Source: Brachybacterium squillarum M-6-3 (GTDB taxonomy: Bacteria > Actinomycetota > Actinomycetes > Actinomycetales > Dermabacteraceae). Taken from it: a stretch of DNA of 64,000 nt. The translations under genes and the position numbers were made by a program. The notes under the pieces were generated by a model. It was not told the origin of the DNA. It made no database searches and saw nothing but the letters and a program-made list of their open reading frames with translations. Shown here one piece after another: positions 47,911-56,560 of this stretch. Where the stretch lies: the NCBI RefSeq assembly GCF_000225825.1, contig NZ_AGBX01000006.1, forward strand, positions 1 through 64,000, read 5' to 3'. Positions within the stretch are counted from its first letter, which is position 1; each line of letters begins with the position of its first letter.

Positions 47911-49068
47911 TCAGTTCCGGGCGACCGAGATCGGCAGCTTCATCCCTCCGAGCCCCCGGGGCCGACGCACCAGCGAGCGCGCCACCTGCCGCAGCGCCTG
48001 CGCGGCGGGGGAGTCCGGCTCCGAGACCACCAGCGGCACACCGCGGTCGGCGCCCTCGCGCAGGGCCGGCTCCAGCGGGATCCGCCCCAGCACCGGCACC
48101 TCATGGTCCACTGAGCCCGCGAGGGTCTCCGCCACCCGGTCGCCGCCGCCGCTGCCGAACACGTCCATCACGGAGCCGTCGGGCAGGGTCAGCCCTGCCA
48201 TGTTCTCCACCACCCCGGCGATGTCCTGCTCCGTGGAGGAGGCCAGGGAGCCGACCCGCTCCGCCACCGAGGCGGCGGACTGCTGGGGCGTGGTCACCAC
48301 GACCATCTGCGCCCCCGGCAGGATCTGCGCGACCGAGATCGCGACGTCCCCGGTGCCGGGCGGCAGGTCCAGCAGCAGCACGTCCAGGTCGCCCCAGAAC
48401 ACGTCCGAGGCGAACTGCTCGATGGCCCGGTGCATCTTCGGGCCGCGCCACACCACGGCCTGCCCCTCGGGCACGAACATGCCGATGCTCATCACCGCGA
48501 CGCCGTGCGCCTGCGGCGGCATCAGCAGGTCGGAGACCTTCGTGGGCTGCTCGTCGATGCCGAACATGCCGGGCATCGAGAAGCCGTGGATGTCGGCGTC
48601 GATCACGCCCACCCGCAGCCCGTCCGCGGCCATCGCCGCCGCCAGGTTCGCGGTCACCGTGGACTTGCCGACCCCGCCCTTGCCGGAGGAGATCGCGAGC
48701 ACCCGGGTGAGGTTCCCGGGCTGGTTGAAGGGGATCTGGCGACGGCCCTGACGCAGCCGGTTGGTGAGCTCGCGGCGCTGCTCCTCGGTCATCGCGGTGG
48801 AGTCGACCTCGACCCGGGTCAGGCCCGGGACGGTGGCGGTGGCCTCGGCGGTGTCCTGCTCGATGCGGTCCCTCATGGGGCAGCCCTCGATGGTCAGCAG
48901 CACCCGCACCCGGGCGATGCCCTCCTCGTCGACGCTGACCTCGTCCACCATGCCCAGCTCGGTGATGGGCCGGTGGATCTCGGGGTCGATCACCCCGGTG
49001 AGGGCCTGATGGATCTGGGTGACGCGGTCGTCCGCGGGTGCGGTCTCCGTCGTCTCGGTGGTGGTCAT
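47911..49068 (-). CDS. mrp: Mrp/NBP35-type iron-sulfur cluster carrier ATPase
   Basis: Mrp proteins carry and transfer Fe-S clusters. The 385-residue product has an N-terminal DUF59/MIP18 domain (about residues 15-90; IHQALTGVIDPEIHRPITELGMV and LLTIEGCPMRDRI) and a deviant Walker P-loop ATPase domain, SSGKGGVGKSTVTANLA, with IDADIHGFSMPGMFG, LLLDLPPGTGD and GVVENMAGL. The CxxC cluster motif present in many Mrp proteins is not evident after GVVENMAG, where the sequence continues LTLPDGSVMDVFG. This is usual for some actinobacterial members. GGAGGAGA precedes the ATG. It is the last gene of the pepP-mgtE-DUF1003-mrp series. Confidence 0.93.
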   Translation of the reverse strand: MTTTETTETAPADDRVTQIHQALTGVIDPEIHRPITELGMVDEVSVDEEGIARVRVLLTIEGCPMRDRIEQDTAEATATVPGLTRVEVDSTAMTEEQRRELTNRLRQGRRQIPFNQPGNLTRVLAISSGKGGVGKSTVTANLAAAMAADGLRVGVIDADIHGFSMPGMFGIDEQPTKVSDLLMPPQAHGVAVMSIGMFVPEGQAVVWRGPKMHRAIEQFASDVFWGDLDVLLLDLPPGTGDVAISVAQILPGAQMVVVTTPQQSAASVAERVGSLASSTEQDIAGVVENMAGLTLPDGSVMDVFGSGGGDRVAETLAGSVDHEVPVLGRIPLEPALREGADRGVPLVVSEPDSPAAQALRQVARSLVRRPRGLGGMKLPISVARN

Positions 49069-49733
49069 TCCGGGGTCTCCTCCCTCGGGTGTCGGGGCGC
49101 GGCGGCCGCCCGCTCGCGGGCGGTGAGGGCCGCGTCGATCTCCTCGCGCAGCAGGGCGCGCAGCATGGCGTGGTGCGTGCCCTGCCCGCTGTCATCGGCG
49201 GACCCGGCATCGCCGGGGGACCGCGGGGCCTGCTCGCGGGCGTCCTCGGCCTCGTCCTCCAGCTCCTGCAGCAGGTCGCGCAGCTCGCCGCGGACGAAGT
49301 CGCGGGTGGCGACGTCGTTCAGGGCCAGCCGCAGGCCCGCGATCTCGCGGGTGATGAAGTCGGTGGTGGCGTGGTTGCGCTCGTTGGACTGGCGGTCCTG
49401 CTCGGCCTGCACCCGGTCGCGGTCCTCCTGGCGGTTCTGCGCCAGCAGCAGCAGCGGCGCCGCGTAGGAGGCCTGCAGCGACAGGATCAGGGTGAGCAGG
49501 GTGAAGTTCATGGCCCGCGGGTCGAACTGCGCGGCCTCCGGGGCCAGCGTGTTCCACGCCAGCCACACCGCACAGATCAGGGTCATCCCCAGCAGGAAGG
49601 CGGGGGTGCCCATGAAGCGGGCGAAGGCCTCGGCGACGCGGCCGAAGGTGTCTCCGCCCAGGGGGTTGCGCACCAGCGCCCGGCGGCGTGGCGAGGGGTC
49701 GTCGAGGGAGGAGGAGGGCTTGCGCTCGGCCAT
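49065..49733 (-). CDS. DUF1003 domain-containing membrane protein
   Basis: The 222-residue protein has two membrane segments (about residues 44-63 and 75-97) enclosing the DUF1003 core (FGRVAEAFARFMGTPAFLLGMTLICAVWLAWN, FDPRAMNFTLLTLILSLQASYAAPLLLLAQNRQEDRDR). The C-terminal half is a long charged coiled coil. ATG 49733 is preceded by AAGGGG at 5 bases; a GTG at 49739 overlaps the upstream stop and is an alternative. The stop overlaps the mrp start. It accompanies the MgtE-N/CBS protein in actinobacteria (cluster around Rv1229c-Rv1232c), suggesting a shared role in ion or envelope homeostasis. Confidence 0.88.
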   Translation of the reverse strand: MAERKPSSSLDDPSPRRRALVRNPLGGDTFGRVAEAFARFMGTPAFLLGMTLICAVWLAWNTLAPEAAQFDPRAMNFTLLTLILSLQASYAAPLLLLAQNRQEDRDRVQAEQDRQSNERNHATTDFITREIAGLRLALNDVATRDFVRGELRDLLQELEDEAEDAREQAPRSPGDAGSADDSGQGTHHAMLRALLREEIDAALTARERAAAAPRHPREETPE

Positions 49734-49735
49734 GC

Positions 49736-51058
49736 TCACCCCTTCCCGTTCGCGCGGGCGGTGGCGCGGGCGATCTCGCTGAGGTCGATCTGGCCCGTGG
49801 TGGGCACCGGTTCGTCCTGCTCACGCCAGTCGTCGGGCAGCACGTGGTCCAGCACGTCGTCGACGGTGACCGCGCCCAGCAGGCGCCCGTCCTCGTCGAT
49901 CACGGGGATCGAGACCAGGTTGTAGGTGGCCATCTCGCGGGTCACCTCGGACAGCGGCGCGCTGGGGGCGACGGCCGCGCGGTCCTGGTCGATGAGGTCC
50001 CCGACGCTGCGGTCCGGGGGCTCGCGCAGCAGCTGCTGGAAGTGCACGATGCCGACCAGCTTGCCGGTGGGCGTCTCCAACGGGGAGCGGCATACGTGCA
50101 CGGTCGAGGCCAGCGCGGCGTGCAGCTCCTCGCGGCTGATCATCGCCAGGCAGTGCGCGACCGGCGTCTCGGGGGAGACCACCAGAGGCTCGGTGGTCAT
50201 CATGCCGCCGGCGGTGTACTCGTCGTAGGCCAGCAGACGGCGGACGTCCTCGGCCTCCTCCGGCTCCATCAGCTCCAGCAGCTCGGTCGCCACCGTCTCC
50301 GGCAGCTCCTGCACCAGGTCCGCGGCGTCGTCGGGGTCCATCGCGTCCAGGATCTCGGCCGCGCGCTCCGCGTCCAGACCGGTCACGAGGTCCACGCGGG
50401 CGTCCTCGGGCAACTCCTCGAGCACGTCGGCGAGGCGCTCGTCGGCGAGCTCCCCGGCCAGCTCCACGCGCCGCTTCGGGTCCAGCTCCAGCAGGATCTC
50501 CGCGAGGTCGGCAGGGTTGAGGTCCTGGTAGGAGGCGGCCAGCAGGTGCGCGGACTGCTCGGCCTGGGTGCCATAGAGCCCGGTCACCTCGTGCGCCGGC
50601 ACCGTGAGGGTCTCCCCGCGGGTCATCAGGCGGCTCAGCGAGGAGCCGCGCTTGCGGCGCCGCACGTGCAGCCGGGAGATGTACCAGTCGCGGTGGCGGT
50701 CTTGGTCCAGGGCGATGTCCTCGACGGTGGCCTCGCCGCTGCCGTCCGTGAAGGTCACCACGCGGTCCAGCAGGTCGCCGATCACCAGCAGCTCGCCGCT
50801 GCGCTTCTCGAAGCGGCGCACGTTCAGCACGCCGGAGGAGATCACCTGGCCCGAGGTGATCGAGGTGACGCGGGTGATCGGCAGGAAGACGCGCTTCTTG
50901 CCGGGGACCTCCACCACGAAGCCGACGGCGCGGGCGCCGGCGCGGGGCTGCGGCACCACCACCACGTCACGGATCTTCGCCACCACGTCCCCGATCGGGT
51001 CGAAGACGGTGGTGCCGGCCAGGCGGGCGGCGTAGAAGCGCTGCAGGTTGGAGCTCAC
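49736..51058 (-). CDS. soluble MgtE-N/CBS domain protein with PRC-like N-terminus
   Basis: The 440-residue protein contains the cytoplasmic parts of the magnesium channel MgtE but no membrane segment. About residues 10-150 look like a PRC-barrel pair (GTTVFDPIGDVVAKIRDVVV, VEDIALDQDRHRDWYISRLHV); 175-280 is the MgtE-N superhelix (LLAASYQDLNPADLAEILLELDPKRR, LVQELPETVATELLELMEPEEAEDV); then two CBS domains (YDEYTAGGMMTTEPLVVSP, MATYNLVSIPVIDEDGRLLGAVTVDDVLDHVLPDDW). Such proteins accompany Mrp in actinobacteria. The GTG at 51058 overlaps the pepP stop as GTGA; a GTG two codons upstream is possible. The role is likely Mg2+ or nucleotide sensing, by inference. Confidence 0.87.
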   Translation of the reverse strand: MSSNLQRFYAARLAGTTVFDPIGDVVAKIRDVVVVPQPRAGARAVGFVVEVPGKKRVFLPITRVTSITSGQVISSGVLNVRRFEKRSGELLVIGDLLDRVVTFTDGSGEATVEDIALDQDRHRDWYISRLHVRRRKRGSSLSRLMTRGETLTVPAHEVTGLYGTQAEQSAHLLAASYQDLNPADLAEILLELDPKRRVELAGELADERLADVLEELPEDARVDLVTGLDAERAAEILDAMDPDDAADLVQELPETVATELLELMEPEEAEDVRRLLAYDEYTAGGMMTTEPLVVSPETPVAHCLAMISREELHAALASTVHVCRSPLETPTGKLVGIVHFQQLLREPPDRSVGDLIDQDRAAVAPSAPLSEVTREMATYNLVSIPVIDEDGRLLGAVTVDDVLDHVLPDDWREQDEPVPTTGQIDLSEIARATARANGKG

Positions 51059-52638
51059 CCCCACAGACTAGCGATCCACGCCTCCACCTCGTCGGCCGTG
51101 CGGGGCGCCGCGGACGAGAGGTTCTCCACCCCGTCCTCGGTCACCAGCACGTCGTCCTCGATGCGCACGCCGATGCCGCGCAGCTCCGGCGGCACCAGCT
51201 GATCGTTCTCCTTGAAGTACAGGCCCGGCTCGATGGTGAAGACCATGCCCGGCACCAGCTCGGCGTCCAGGTACATCTCGCGGCGGGCCTGCGCGCAGTC
51301 ATGCACGTCCAGGCCCAGGTGGTGGCTCGTGCCGTGGACCATCCAGCGGCGGTGCCACTGCCCCTCGGGGGCCAGGGACTCCTCGGCGGTGCCCGGCAGC
51401 AGGCCCCACGCCTCCAGCCGCGCGGCGATCACGCCCATCGCGGTCTCGTGAAGCTCGCGGAAGCGCATGCCCGGCTTCGCGACGGCGAACACGGCGTCGG
51501 CCGCCCCCAGCACCGCCTCGTAGACCCGGCGCTGCTCCGCGGTGTACGTGCCCGAGACGGGCAGGGTGCGGGTCACGTCCGCGGTGTACAGCGAGTCGAT
51601 CTCGACGCCCGCGTCGATCAGCACCAGCTCGCCCTCGCGGACGGCGCCGTCGTTGCGGATCCAGTGCAGGGTGCAGGCGTGGTCGCCCGCCGCGGCGATG
51701 GTGTCGTAGCCGACGCCGTTGCCCTCGGCGCGGGCCGCGGCCGCGAAGGTGCCCTCGATGACCCGCTCGCCGCGGCGGTGGGCGACGGCGGCGGGCAGCT
51801 CCCGCACCACGTCCTGGAAGCCGCGGATGGTGGCGTCCACGGCCGCGCGCATCTGCTCGATCTCGTAGGCGTCCTTGACCAGGCGCTGCTCGGAGGCGGT
51901 CTCGGCCAGGTGCGCGGCCTCCTCGGCGGCCTCGTCCCCGCCGGGCAGGCCGTTCTGGGTGCGGATCTCCTCGACCATCGCCTCGACGCCCGCGTCGACC
52001 TGCGGCATCACGGTGAGGGAGAGCTGGGCGCCGACGTCCTTGGCCAGGTGGTCTCGCAGCTCGTCGATGTGGCGCACCTCGATGCCCAGCCGCTGCCCGG
52101 CCTCGATCAGGGTGGGACGGCGACCCACCCACATCTCGCCGTAGCGGGCGTCGGCGTAGAACTCGTTGCTGTCGAAGCCGGCGCGGGGGCGGAAGAAGTA
52201 GGTCGCCTCGGCGCGCTCGGGGTCCTCCGCGGAGGGCTCCACGACCAGCACGCTGTCCGGCTCCTCGTCGGTGCCCAGCCCCGAGTAGTAGGCGAAGGCG
52301 GTGTCGGGGCGGAAGGGGTAGTCGGTGTCGTTGGAGCGCACCTTCAGCACGCCTGCCGGCAGCACCATGCGGGTGCCGGGGACCGAGCGCACCAGGGCGT
52401 CCCGGCGGGCGGGGGTGTATGCGGTGCTGGGCAGCGGCTCGGCCTCGGGCACCGTCTCGTCCCAGCCGGAGGCGATGAAGCGACGGAACTGGTCGCTGGT
52501 GGGGCGCTGCGAGCGGGAGTCGCCGCGGGAGGCGAGCTCCGTGGCGCGGTCCTCGTCCGGGGTGGCCCCGGCGGTGTCGGCGGCGGGGATGGGCTGGGTC
52601 TGGGGCTGCTCCGTGGTCACCGATCGATCGTCCCACAT
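51055..52638 (-). CDS. pepP: Xaa-Pro aminopeptidase (M24B)
   Basis: This 527-residue enzyme removes N-terminal residues before proline. It has the aminopeptidase P N-terminal domain (TPARRDALVRSVPGTRMVLPAG, DTDYPFRPDTAFAYYSGL) and a pita-bread catalytic domain. Metal ligands are in VLIDAGVEIDSLYTADVTRTLP, GTSHHLGLDVHD, FTIEPGLYF and VRIEDDVLVTEDG, all present. The ATG at 52638 is used; a GTG at 52620, with GACGAT shortly upstream, could be the true leaderless start and would remove six residues. It is divergent from the PHP gene by 19 bases. Confidence 0.94.
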   Translation of the reverse strand: MWDDRSVTTEQPQTQPIPAADTAGATPDEDRATELASRGDSRSQRPTSDQFRRFIASGWDETVPEAEPLPSTAYTPARRDALVRSVPGTRMVLPAGVLKVRSNDTDYPFRPDTAFAYYSGLGTDEEPDSVLVVEPSAEDPERAEATYFFRPRAGFDSNEFYADARYGEMWVGRRPTLIEAGQRLGIEVRHIDELRDHLAKDVGAQLSLTVMPQVDAGVEAMVEEIRTQNGLPGGDEAAEEAAHLAETASEQRLVKDAYEIEQMRAAVDATIRGFQDVVRELPAAVAHRRGERVIEGTFAAAARAEGNGVGYDTIAAAGDHACTLHWIRNDGAVREGELVLIDAGVEIDSLYTADVTRTLPVSGTYTAEQRRVYEAVLGAADAVFAVAKPGMRFRELHETAMGVIAARLEAWGLLPGTAEESLAPEGQWHRRWMVHGTSHHLGLDVHDCAQARREMYLDAELVPGMVFTIEPGLYFKENDQLVPPELRGIGVRIEDDVLVTEDGVENLSSAAPRTADEVEAWIASLWG

Positions 52639-52657
52639 CGCGAACTACCCTGGGTCC

Positions 52658-53518
52658 ATGGAGGAACGCATCGACCTGCACGCCCACTCCACCTGGTCCG
52701 ACGGCACCCGCGACGTGGCGGAGCTGTTCGCCGACGCCCGGGCGGCGGGGCTGGACGTGCTGGCACTCACCGATCACGACACCGTGGCCGGCTGGGCGGA
52801 GCTCCCCGGGGCCGTGGCTGCCAGCGGGGTGGCCGCGGTGCCCGGCATCGAGGTCTCCGCCGAGCACGAGCAGCTCAGCGTGCACGTCCTCGCGCTGCTG
52901 GTCGATCCCGGTCCCGGCACGGAGCTCGCCGGGGAGATGGCCCGGGCCTGCGCCTCCCGCGACCGCCGCGCCCGCACCATGGTCGACCGCCTCGCCGCGG
53001 ACCACCCGATCAGCTGGGAGGGCGTGCAGGAGCAGGTCGCCGACCCCACCACCGTCATCGGCCGCCCCCACATCGCCGACGCGCTGGTCGCCGCCGGGGT
53101 GGTGCCGGACCGTTCGAGCGCCTTCGCGGAGCTGCTGAGCCCCTCGGGCCCCTACTACGTGCGCTATGAGGCGCCCACCCCGGTCGATGCGGTCCGGCTG
53201 ATCCTCGCGGCCGGCGGGGTGCCGGTGATCGCCCACCCCGGCTCGGTCAGCCGCGAGGGGATGCTGCCCGTGGAGCTGCTGGAGGAGATGATCACGGCGG
53301 GTCTGGCCGGCATCGAGGTCGGCCACCGGGAGCACGAGCCGGATGAGCGGCGGCGCCTCGCGGAGCTGGCGAGATCACACGACCTGCTGGTCACGGGCGG
53401 AAGCGACTACCATGGCACCGGCAAACCCAACCGGCTCGGGGAGAACCTCACGCAGCCGGACGTCCTGGCCGCGATCACCCACCGCGCCACGAGCACCACC
53501 GAGGTCATCCGTCCGTGA
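52658..53518 (+). CDS. PHP domain phosphoesterase
   Basis: The 286-residue protein has the PHP metal motifs IDLHAHSTWSDGTRD, LALTDHDTVAGW, VPGIEVSAEH, IGRPHIADAL, VIAHPGSV and GGSDYHG. It resembles the TrpH/RnaAM type, which removes phosphates from 3',5'-nucleoside bisphosphates or trims RNA 5' ends. TACCCT (52646-52651) ends 6 bases before the ATG, so it is probably leaderless. Its stop overlaps the marC start as GTGA. Confidence 0.9.
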   Translation: MEERIDLHAHSTWSDGTRDVAELFADARAAGLDVLALTDHDTVAGWAELPGAVAASGVAAVPGIEVSAEHEQLSVHVLALLVDPGPGTELAGEMARACASRDRRARTMVDRLAADHPISWEGVQEQVADPTTVIGRPHIADALVAAGVVPDRSSAFAELLSPSGPYYVRYEAPTPVDAVRLILAAGGVPVIAHPGSVSREGMLPVELLEEMITAGLAGIEVGHREHEPDERRRLAELARSHDLLVTGGSDYHGTGKPNRLGENLTQPDVLAAITHRATSTTEVIRP

Positions 53519-54144
53519 ACCTGGTCGACCTGAGCTTCCTCACGGGAGTCTTCGTCACCCTCTTCGTCATCATCGACCCGCCGGGCACCGTCCCGATCTT
53601 CCTGTCGCTGACCCATTCCATGACCGCGAAGCAGCGGGCGCGGGCGGCTCTGGTCGCCGTGGGGGTCGCGATGCTGATCATCAGCGTCTTCGCGCTGTTC
53701 GGGCGCTTCATCCTCGCCTACATGCACATCTCGCTGCCGGCGCTGCAGTTCTCCGGCGGCCTGCTGCTGCTCATCGTGGCGCTGCAGCTCCTGGCCGGCA
53801 AGGAGGACGAGATGGCCGCCAGCGAGGGCGTGAACGTGGCGCTGGTGCCGCTGGGCACCCCGCTGCTCGGCGGTCCCGGCGCGATCGTCGCGATGATGCT
53901 CTTCGTGGAGCAGACCGGCGGGCAGCCCGCTCGCATCGGCTCCCTCGTGATCGCGCTGCTGCTGATGGCCGTGGTCATGTACGCCACGATGCGCTTCGCT
54001 GACGTCATCGCCCGCCTGCTCGGCAAGGGCGGCGTCACCCTGGTCACCCGCATCTCCGGCGTGCTGCTGGCGGCCATCTCCACCCAGATGGTCTTCGACG
54101 CCATCCACTCGTTCCTCGTGGACTGGGGCACGATCCCCGCCTGA
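53515..54144 (+). CDS. MarC family integral membrane protein
   Basis: The 209-residue protein has six predicted membrane segments and typical MarC features: FVTLFVIIDPPGTVPIFLSLT at the start, FSGGLLLLIVALQLLAG, PLGTPLLGGPGAIVAMM and ISGVLLAAISTQMVFD. MarC was once linked to antibiotic resistance, but that is not supported and the substrate is unknown. The GTG start overlaps the PHP gene stop. Two strong hairpins follow. Confidence 0.92.
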   Translation: MNLVDLSFLTGVFVTLFVIIDPPGTVPIFLSLTHSMTAKQRARAALVAVGVAMLIISVFALFGRFILAYMHISLPALQFSGGLLLLIVALQLLAGKEDEMAASEGVNVALVPLGTPLLGGPGAIVAMMLFVEQTGGQPARIGSLVIALLLMAVVMYATMRFADVIARLLGKGGVTLVTRISGVLLAAISTQMVFDAIHSFLVDWGTIPA

Positions 54145-54174
54145 CCGCCGGGCCCCGCCCGGCTCTCCGAGATA

Positions 54175-54213
54175 TTCGACGGTCCGTGCCGGGACGTGGC
54201 ACGGACCGTCGAA
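54175..54213. terminator. perfect 16-bp hairpin after marC
   Basis: Arms TTCGACGGTCCGTGCC (54175-54190) and its exact complement (54198-54213) enclose a 7-base loop, 30 bases after the marC stop. Confidence 0.85.
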
Positions 54214-54249
54214 ATCCATCGAGCGCGCGGCGCCTCGCCCGGGCGTGCA

Positions 54250-54285
54250 TCGAGGGTCTGTTCCGGAGGTGGAACAGACCCTCGA
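54250..54285. terminator. perfect 15-bp hairpin downstream of DEAD-box gene
   Basis: Arms TCGAGGGTCTGTTCC (54250-54264) and its exact complement (54271-54285) enclose a 6-base loop. It lies 45 bases beyond the helicase stop and should end that transcript. Confidence 0.8.
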
Positions 54286-54330
54286 CGTGGTGGGACCGGC
54301 GCCCGAGGGATCAGGCGCCGGGACGGGGGA

Positions 54331-56115
54331 TCACTCGCCGGAGGAGTCCGCGGCGGGGCCGGTGCCACCCTCGCCCTGGCCGCTGCGACGACGGCCGCGG
54401 CCCCCGCGGGAGCGGCGGCGACGCTTCGGGGCCTCGCCCTCGCCGCCCTGCTCGGAGGTGCCGGACTGCTGCGCAGGGCCGGAGCCCTGCTCGCCGTCGA
54501 CGACCTCGCCGTTCACCCGGCGGGTGCGGGTGCGCGAGCGGTTGCGACGGGGACGCTCCTCGCCCGCGTCGGACCCGGCCTCGGAGTCGGCGCGCTCCTC
54601 GCGACGCGGGCCGCGCCCGCCGCCACCGCTGCGCTCGCCGCCGCGTCCGCCACGGCCGCCGCGGTCCCCGCTCCGGCCGCCGCGGTCACCGCCGCGGGAG
54701 CCGCGGTCGCGCGGGCCCTCGGGCCCGCCGAGGTCCTCGACCTCCTCGGCCTCCAGGCCTGCGCGGGTGCGCTGCGCCTTCGGCAGGGTGCCCTTGGTGC
54801 CCTCGGGGATGTCGAGGTCGGCGTACAGGTGCGGGGAGGTGGAGTAGGTCTCCACGGCCTCGGTCGACTCCAGCCCGAGCTGGCGGGCGATGAGCGCCCA
54901 GCGCGCCAGGTCCTCCCAGTCCACGAAGGTCACCGCGGTGCCCTTCTTGCCCGCGCGGCCGGTGCGGCCCGTGCGGTGGAGGTAGGTCTTGTCGTCGTCG
55001 GGGCTGTTCCAGTTGATGACGTGGGTGACGTCGTCCACGTCGATGCCGCGGGCGGCGACGTCGGTGGCGACCAGCACGTCCACCTTGCCGTTGCGGAAAG
55101 CTCGCAGGGCCTGCTCGCGGGCGCCCTGGCCCAGGTCGCCGTGCAGCGGGGCGGCCGCGAAGCCGCGCTTCTGCAGGTCCTCGGCCACTCGGTCCGCCTG
55201 GCGCTTGGTGCGCATGAACACGATGGTCAGGCCGCGTCCGCGGGACTGCAGCACCCGCGCCAGCACCTCGATCTTGTCGAGCTGGTGGGCGCGGTAGACG
55301 ACCTGCTTGATGTCGGCCTTGGTGCGGGAGACGTCGCCCGGGTCGTGGGCGCGGATGTGGGTGGGCTGGGTCATGAAGCGCCGCGCCAGCGCCAGGATCG
55401 GGCCCGGCATGGTCGCGGAGAACAGCATGGTCTGGCGCTTCTCCGGCACGGCCCGCAGCAGCTTCTCGATGTCCTCGAGGAAGCCCAGGTCCAGCATCTC
55501 GTCGGCCTCGTCGAGCACCGCGGTGCGCACCTGGGAGAGGTCCAGGTACTTCTGGCGCATCAGGTCGATGAGACGGCCCGGGGTGCCGACGACCACGTCG
55601 ACTCCCTTCTCGAGGGCCTCGATCTGCGGCTCGTAGGCGCGGCCGCCGTAGACGGTGAGGATGCGCACGGGGCGCTTCGCGGAGGCGTCCTGGAGGTCCT
55701 CGGCGACCTGCACGGCCAGCTCACGAGTGGGCAGCACCACCAGGGCCTGCGGCTTCCCGATCACGCGGCCGGTGGGGTTGTCCTCCCCGGGCGCGACGGT
55801 GCTCTGCAGCAGCGGGATGCCGAAGCCCAGCGTCTTGCCGGTGCCGGTCTTCGCCTGGCCGATGATGTCGCGGCCCTTGAGGGCGACGGGCAGGGTCATC
55901 GACTGGATCGGGAAGGGGTGGATGATCCCCTTGGAGGACAGCGCCTCGACGATGTCCTCGCGCACGTCGAAGTCGGCGAAGGTCTCGCTGACGACGGGCT
56001 GCTTGGCGGGCTCGGCCGGGGCCTCGGCCCCGGCGGTGGTCAGGGTGTCGCCGGAGCTCTGCTCGACGGCGGCGGAGGCCGACGCGGCCTCCTCGGTGGG
56101 GATGGTCTCAGACAC
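54331..56115 (-). CDS. DEAD-box RNA helicase
   Basis: The 594-residue protein unwinds RNA, probably in ribosome assembly or mRNA decay. The Q motif (FADFDVREDIVEALSSKGIIHPFPIQ), AKTGTGKT, PTRELA, GTPGRL, DEADEMLD, SATMP, DVAARGIDVDDVTHVINW and HRTGRTGRAGKKG are all present. The C-terminal 150 residues are a low-complexity RGG-rich RNA-binding tail (GGDRGGRSGDRGGRGGRGG) with basic blocks. It is the counterpart of mycobacterial RhlE (Rv3211), which also lies near DUF3107 and TetR genes. The GTG start has a weak ribosome site; a 166-bp leader with tandem repeats precedes it. Confidence 0.95.
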   Translation of the reverse strand: MSETIPTEEAASASAAVEQSSGDTLTTAGAEAPAEPAKQPVVSETFADFDVREDIVEALSSKGIIHPFPIQSMTLPVALKGRDIIGQAKTGTGKTLGFGIPLLQSTVAPGEDNPTGRVIGKPQALVVLPTRELAVQVAEDLQDASAKRPVRILTVYGGRAYEPQIEALEKGVDVVVGTPGRLIDLMRQKYLDLSQVRTAVLDEADEMLDLGFLEDIEKLLRAVPEKRQTMLFSATMPGPILALARRFMTQPTHIRAHDPGDVSRTKADIKQVVYRAHQLDKIEVLARVLQSRGRGLTIVFMRTKRQADRVAEDLQKRGFAAAPLHGDLGQGAREQALRAFRNGKVDVLVATDVAARGIDVDDVTHVINWNSPDDDKTYLHRTGRTGRAGKKGTAVTFVDWEDLARWALIARQLGLESTEAVETYSTSPHLYADLDIPEGTKGTLPKAQRTRAGLEAEEVEDLGGPEGPRDRGSRGGDRGGRSGDRGGRGGRGGERSGGGGRGPRREERADSEAGSDAGEERPRRNRSRTRTRRVNGEVVDGEQGSGPAQQSGTSEQGGEGEAPKRRRRSRGGRGRRRSGQGEGGTGPAADSSGE

Positions 56116-56160
56116 CGTTCAACTCTCTGAAGGTCATGGATGTGCTCGGCCATCCTACCG

Positions 56161-56196
56161 TCCGCCCTGAACTCCGCCCTGAACTCCGCCCTGATC
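56161..56196. repeat. three tandem 12-bp units in the DEAD-box gene leader
   Basis: The unit TCCGCCCTGAAC occurs at 56161-56172 and 56173-56184, and with one change at 56185-56196. It lies 46 bases upstream of the helicase start and downstream of DUF3107. Confidence 0.85.
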
Positions 56197-56211
56197 GCCG
56201 CCCGGGAACGA

Positions 56212-56249
56212 CCTCGCCCCGGTCCGCACGAGGCGGGCCGGGGGCGAGG
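56212..56249 (-). terminator. hairpin after DUF3107
   Basis: CCTCGCCCCGG (56212-56222) pairs with CCGGGGGCGAGG (56238-56249) with one bulged base, 33 bases beyond the DUF3107 stop on the reverse strand. Confidence 0.6.
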
Positions 56250-56281
56250 AGCGATGCGGCGGGGTGCTGAGCCCGGGGGCG

Positions 56282-56503
56282 TCAGCCGAGGAAGCCGACG
56301 CGGCGGGGCTCCTCGGTGGAGACCTCGGCGTAGGCCACCTTCGCGCCGGGGACCAGCACGATGCGGCCCTTGCTGTCCTCGAGGGTGACCGAGGTGCCCT
56401 GCTCGATCGCGGTGCCGAGCGATTCCAGCACCGCCGCGGACTCCTGCTCGGACTCGATGACGAGCTCGCGGGGGGAGTGCTGGATGCCGATGCGGATCTC
56501 CAT
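56282..56503 (-). CDS. DUF3107 domain-containing protein
   Basis: This 73-residue protein (MEIRIGIQHSPRELVIESEQ, then LEDSKGRIVLVPGAKVAYAEV and RRVGFLG at the end) is the full DUF3107 family, conserved in actinobacteria (Rv3208A, antigen TB9.4) and of unknown function. AAGGAAGG precedes the ATG. It lies 57 bases downstream of the TetR gene and is probably co-transcribed with it. Confidence 0.93.
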   Translation of the reverse strand: MEIRIGIQHSPRELVIESEQESAAVLESLGTAIEQGTSVTLEDSKGRIVLVPGAKVAYAEVSTEEPRRVGFLG

Positions 56504-56560
56504 GACCTGCGCCTTCCTTTCCGCCCGAGGGGCGGGGACGAGTGGACGTGCGCCGGGAGT

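Noticed and set aside
56161..56196. The 12-bp tandem repeats as a CRISPR array
   Set aside because: Units are contiguous, too short and without spacers; no cas genes are nearby.
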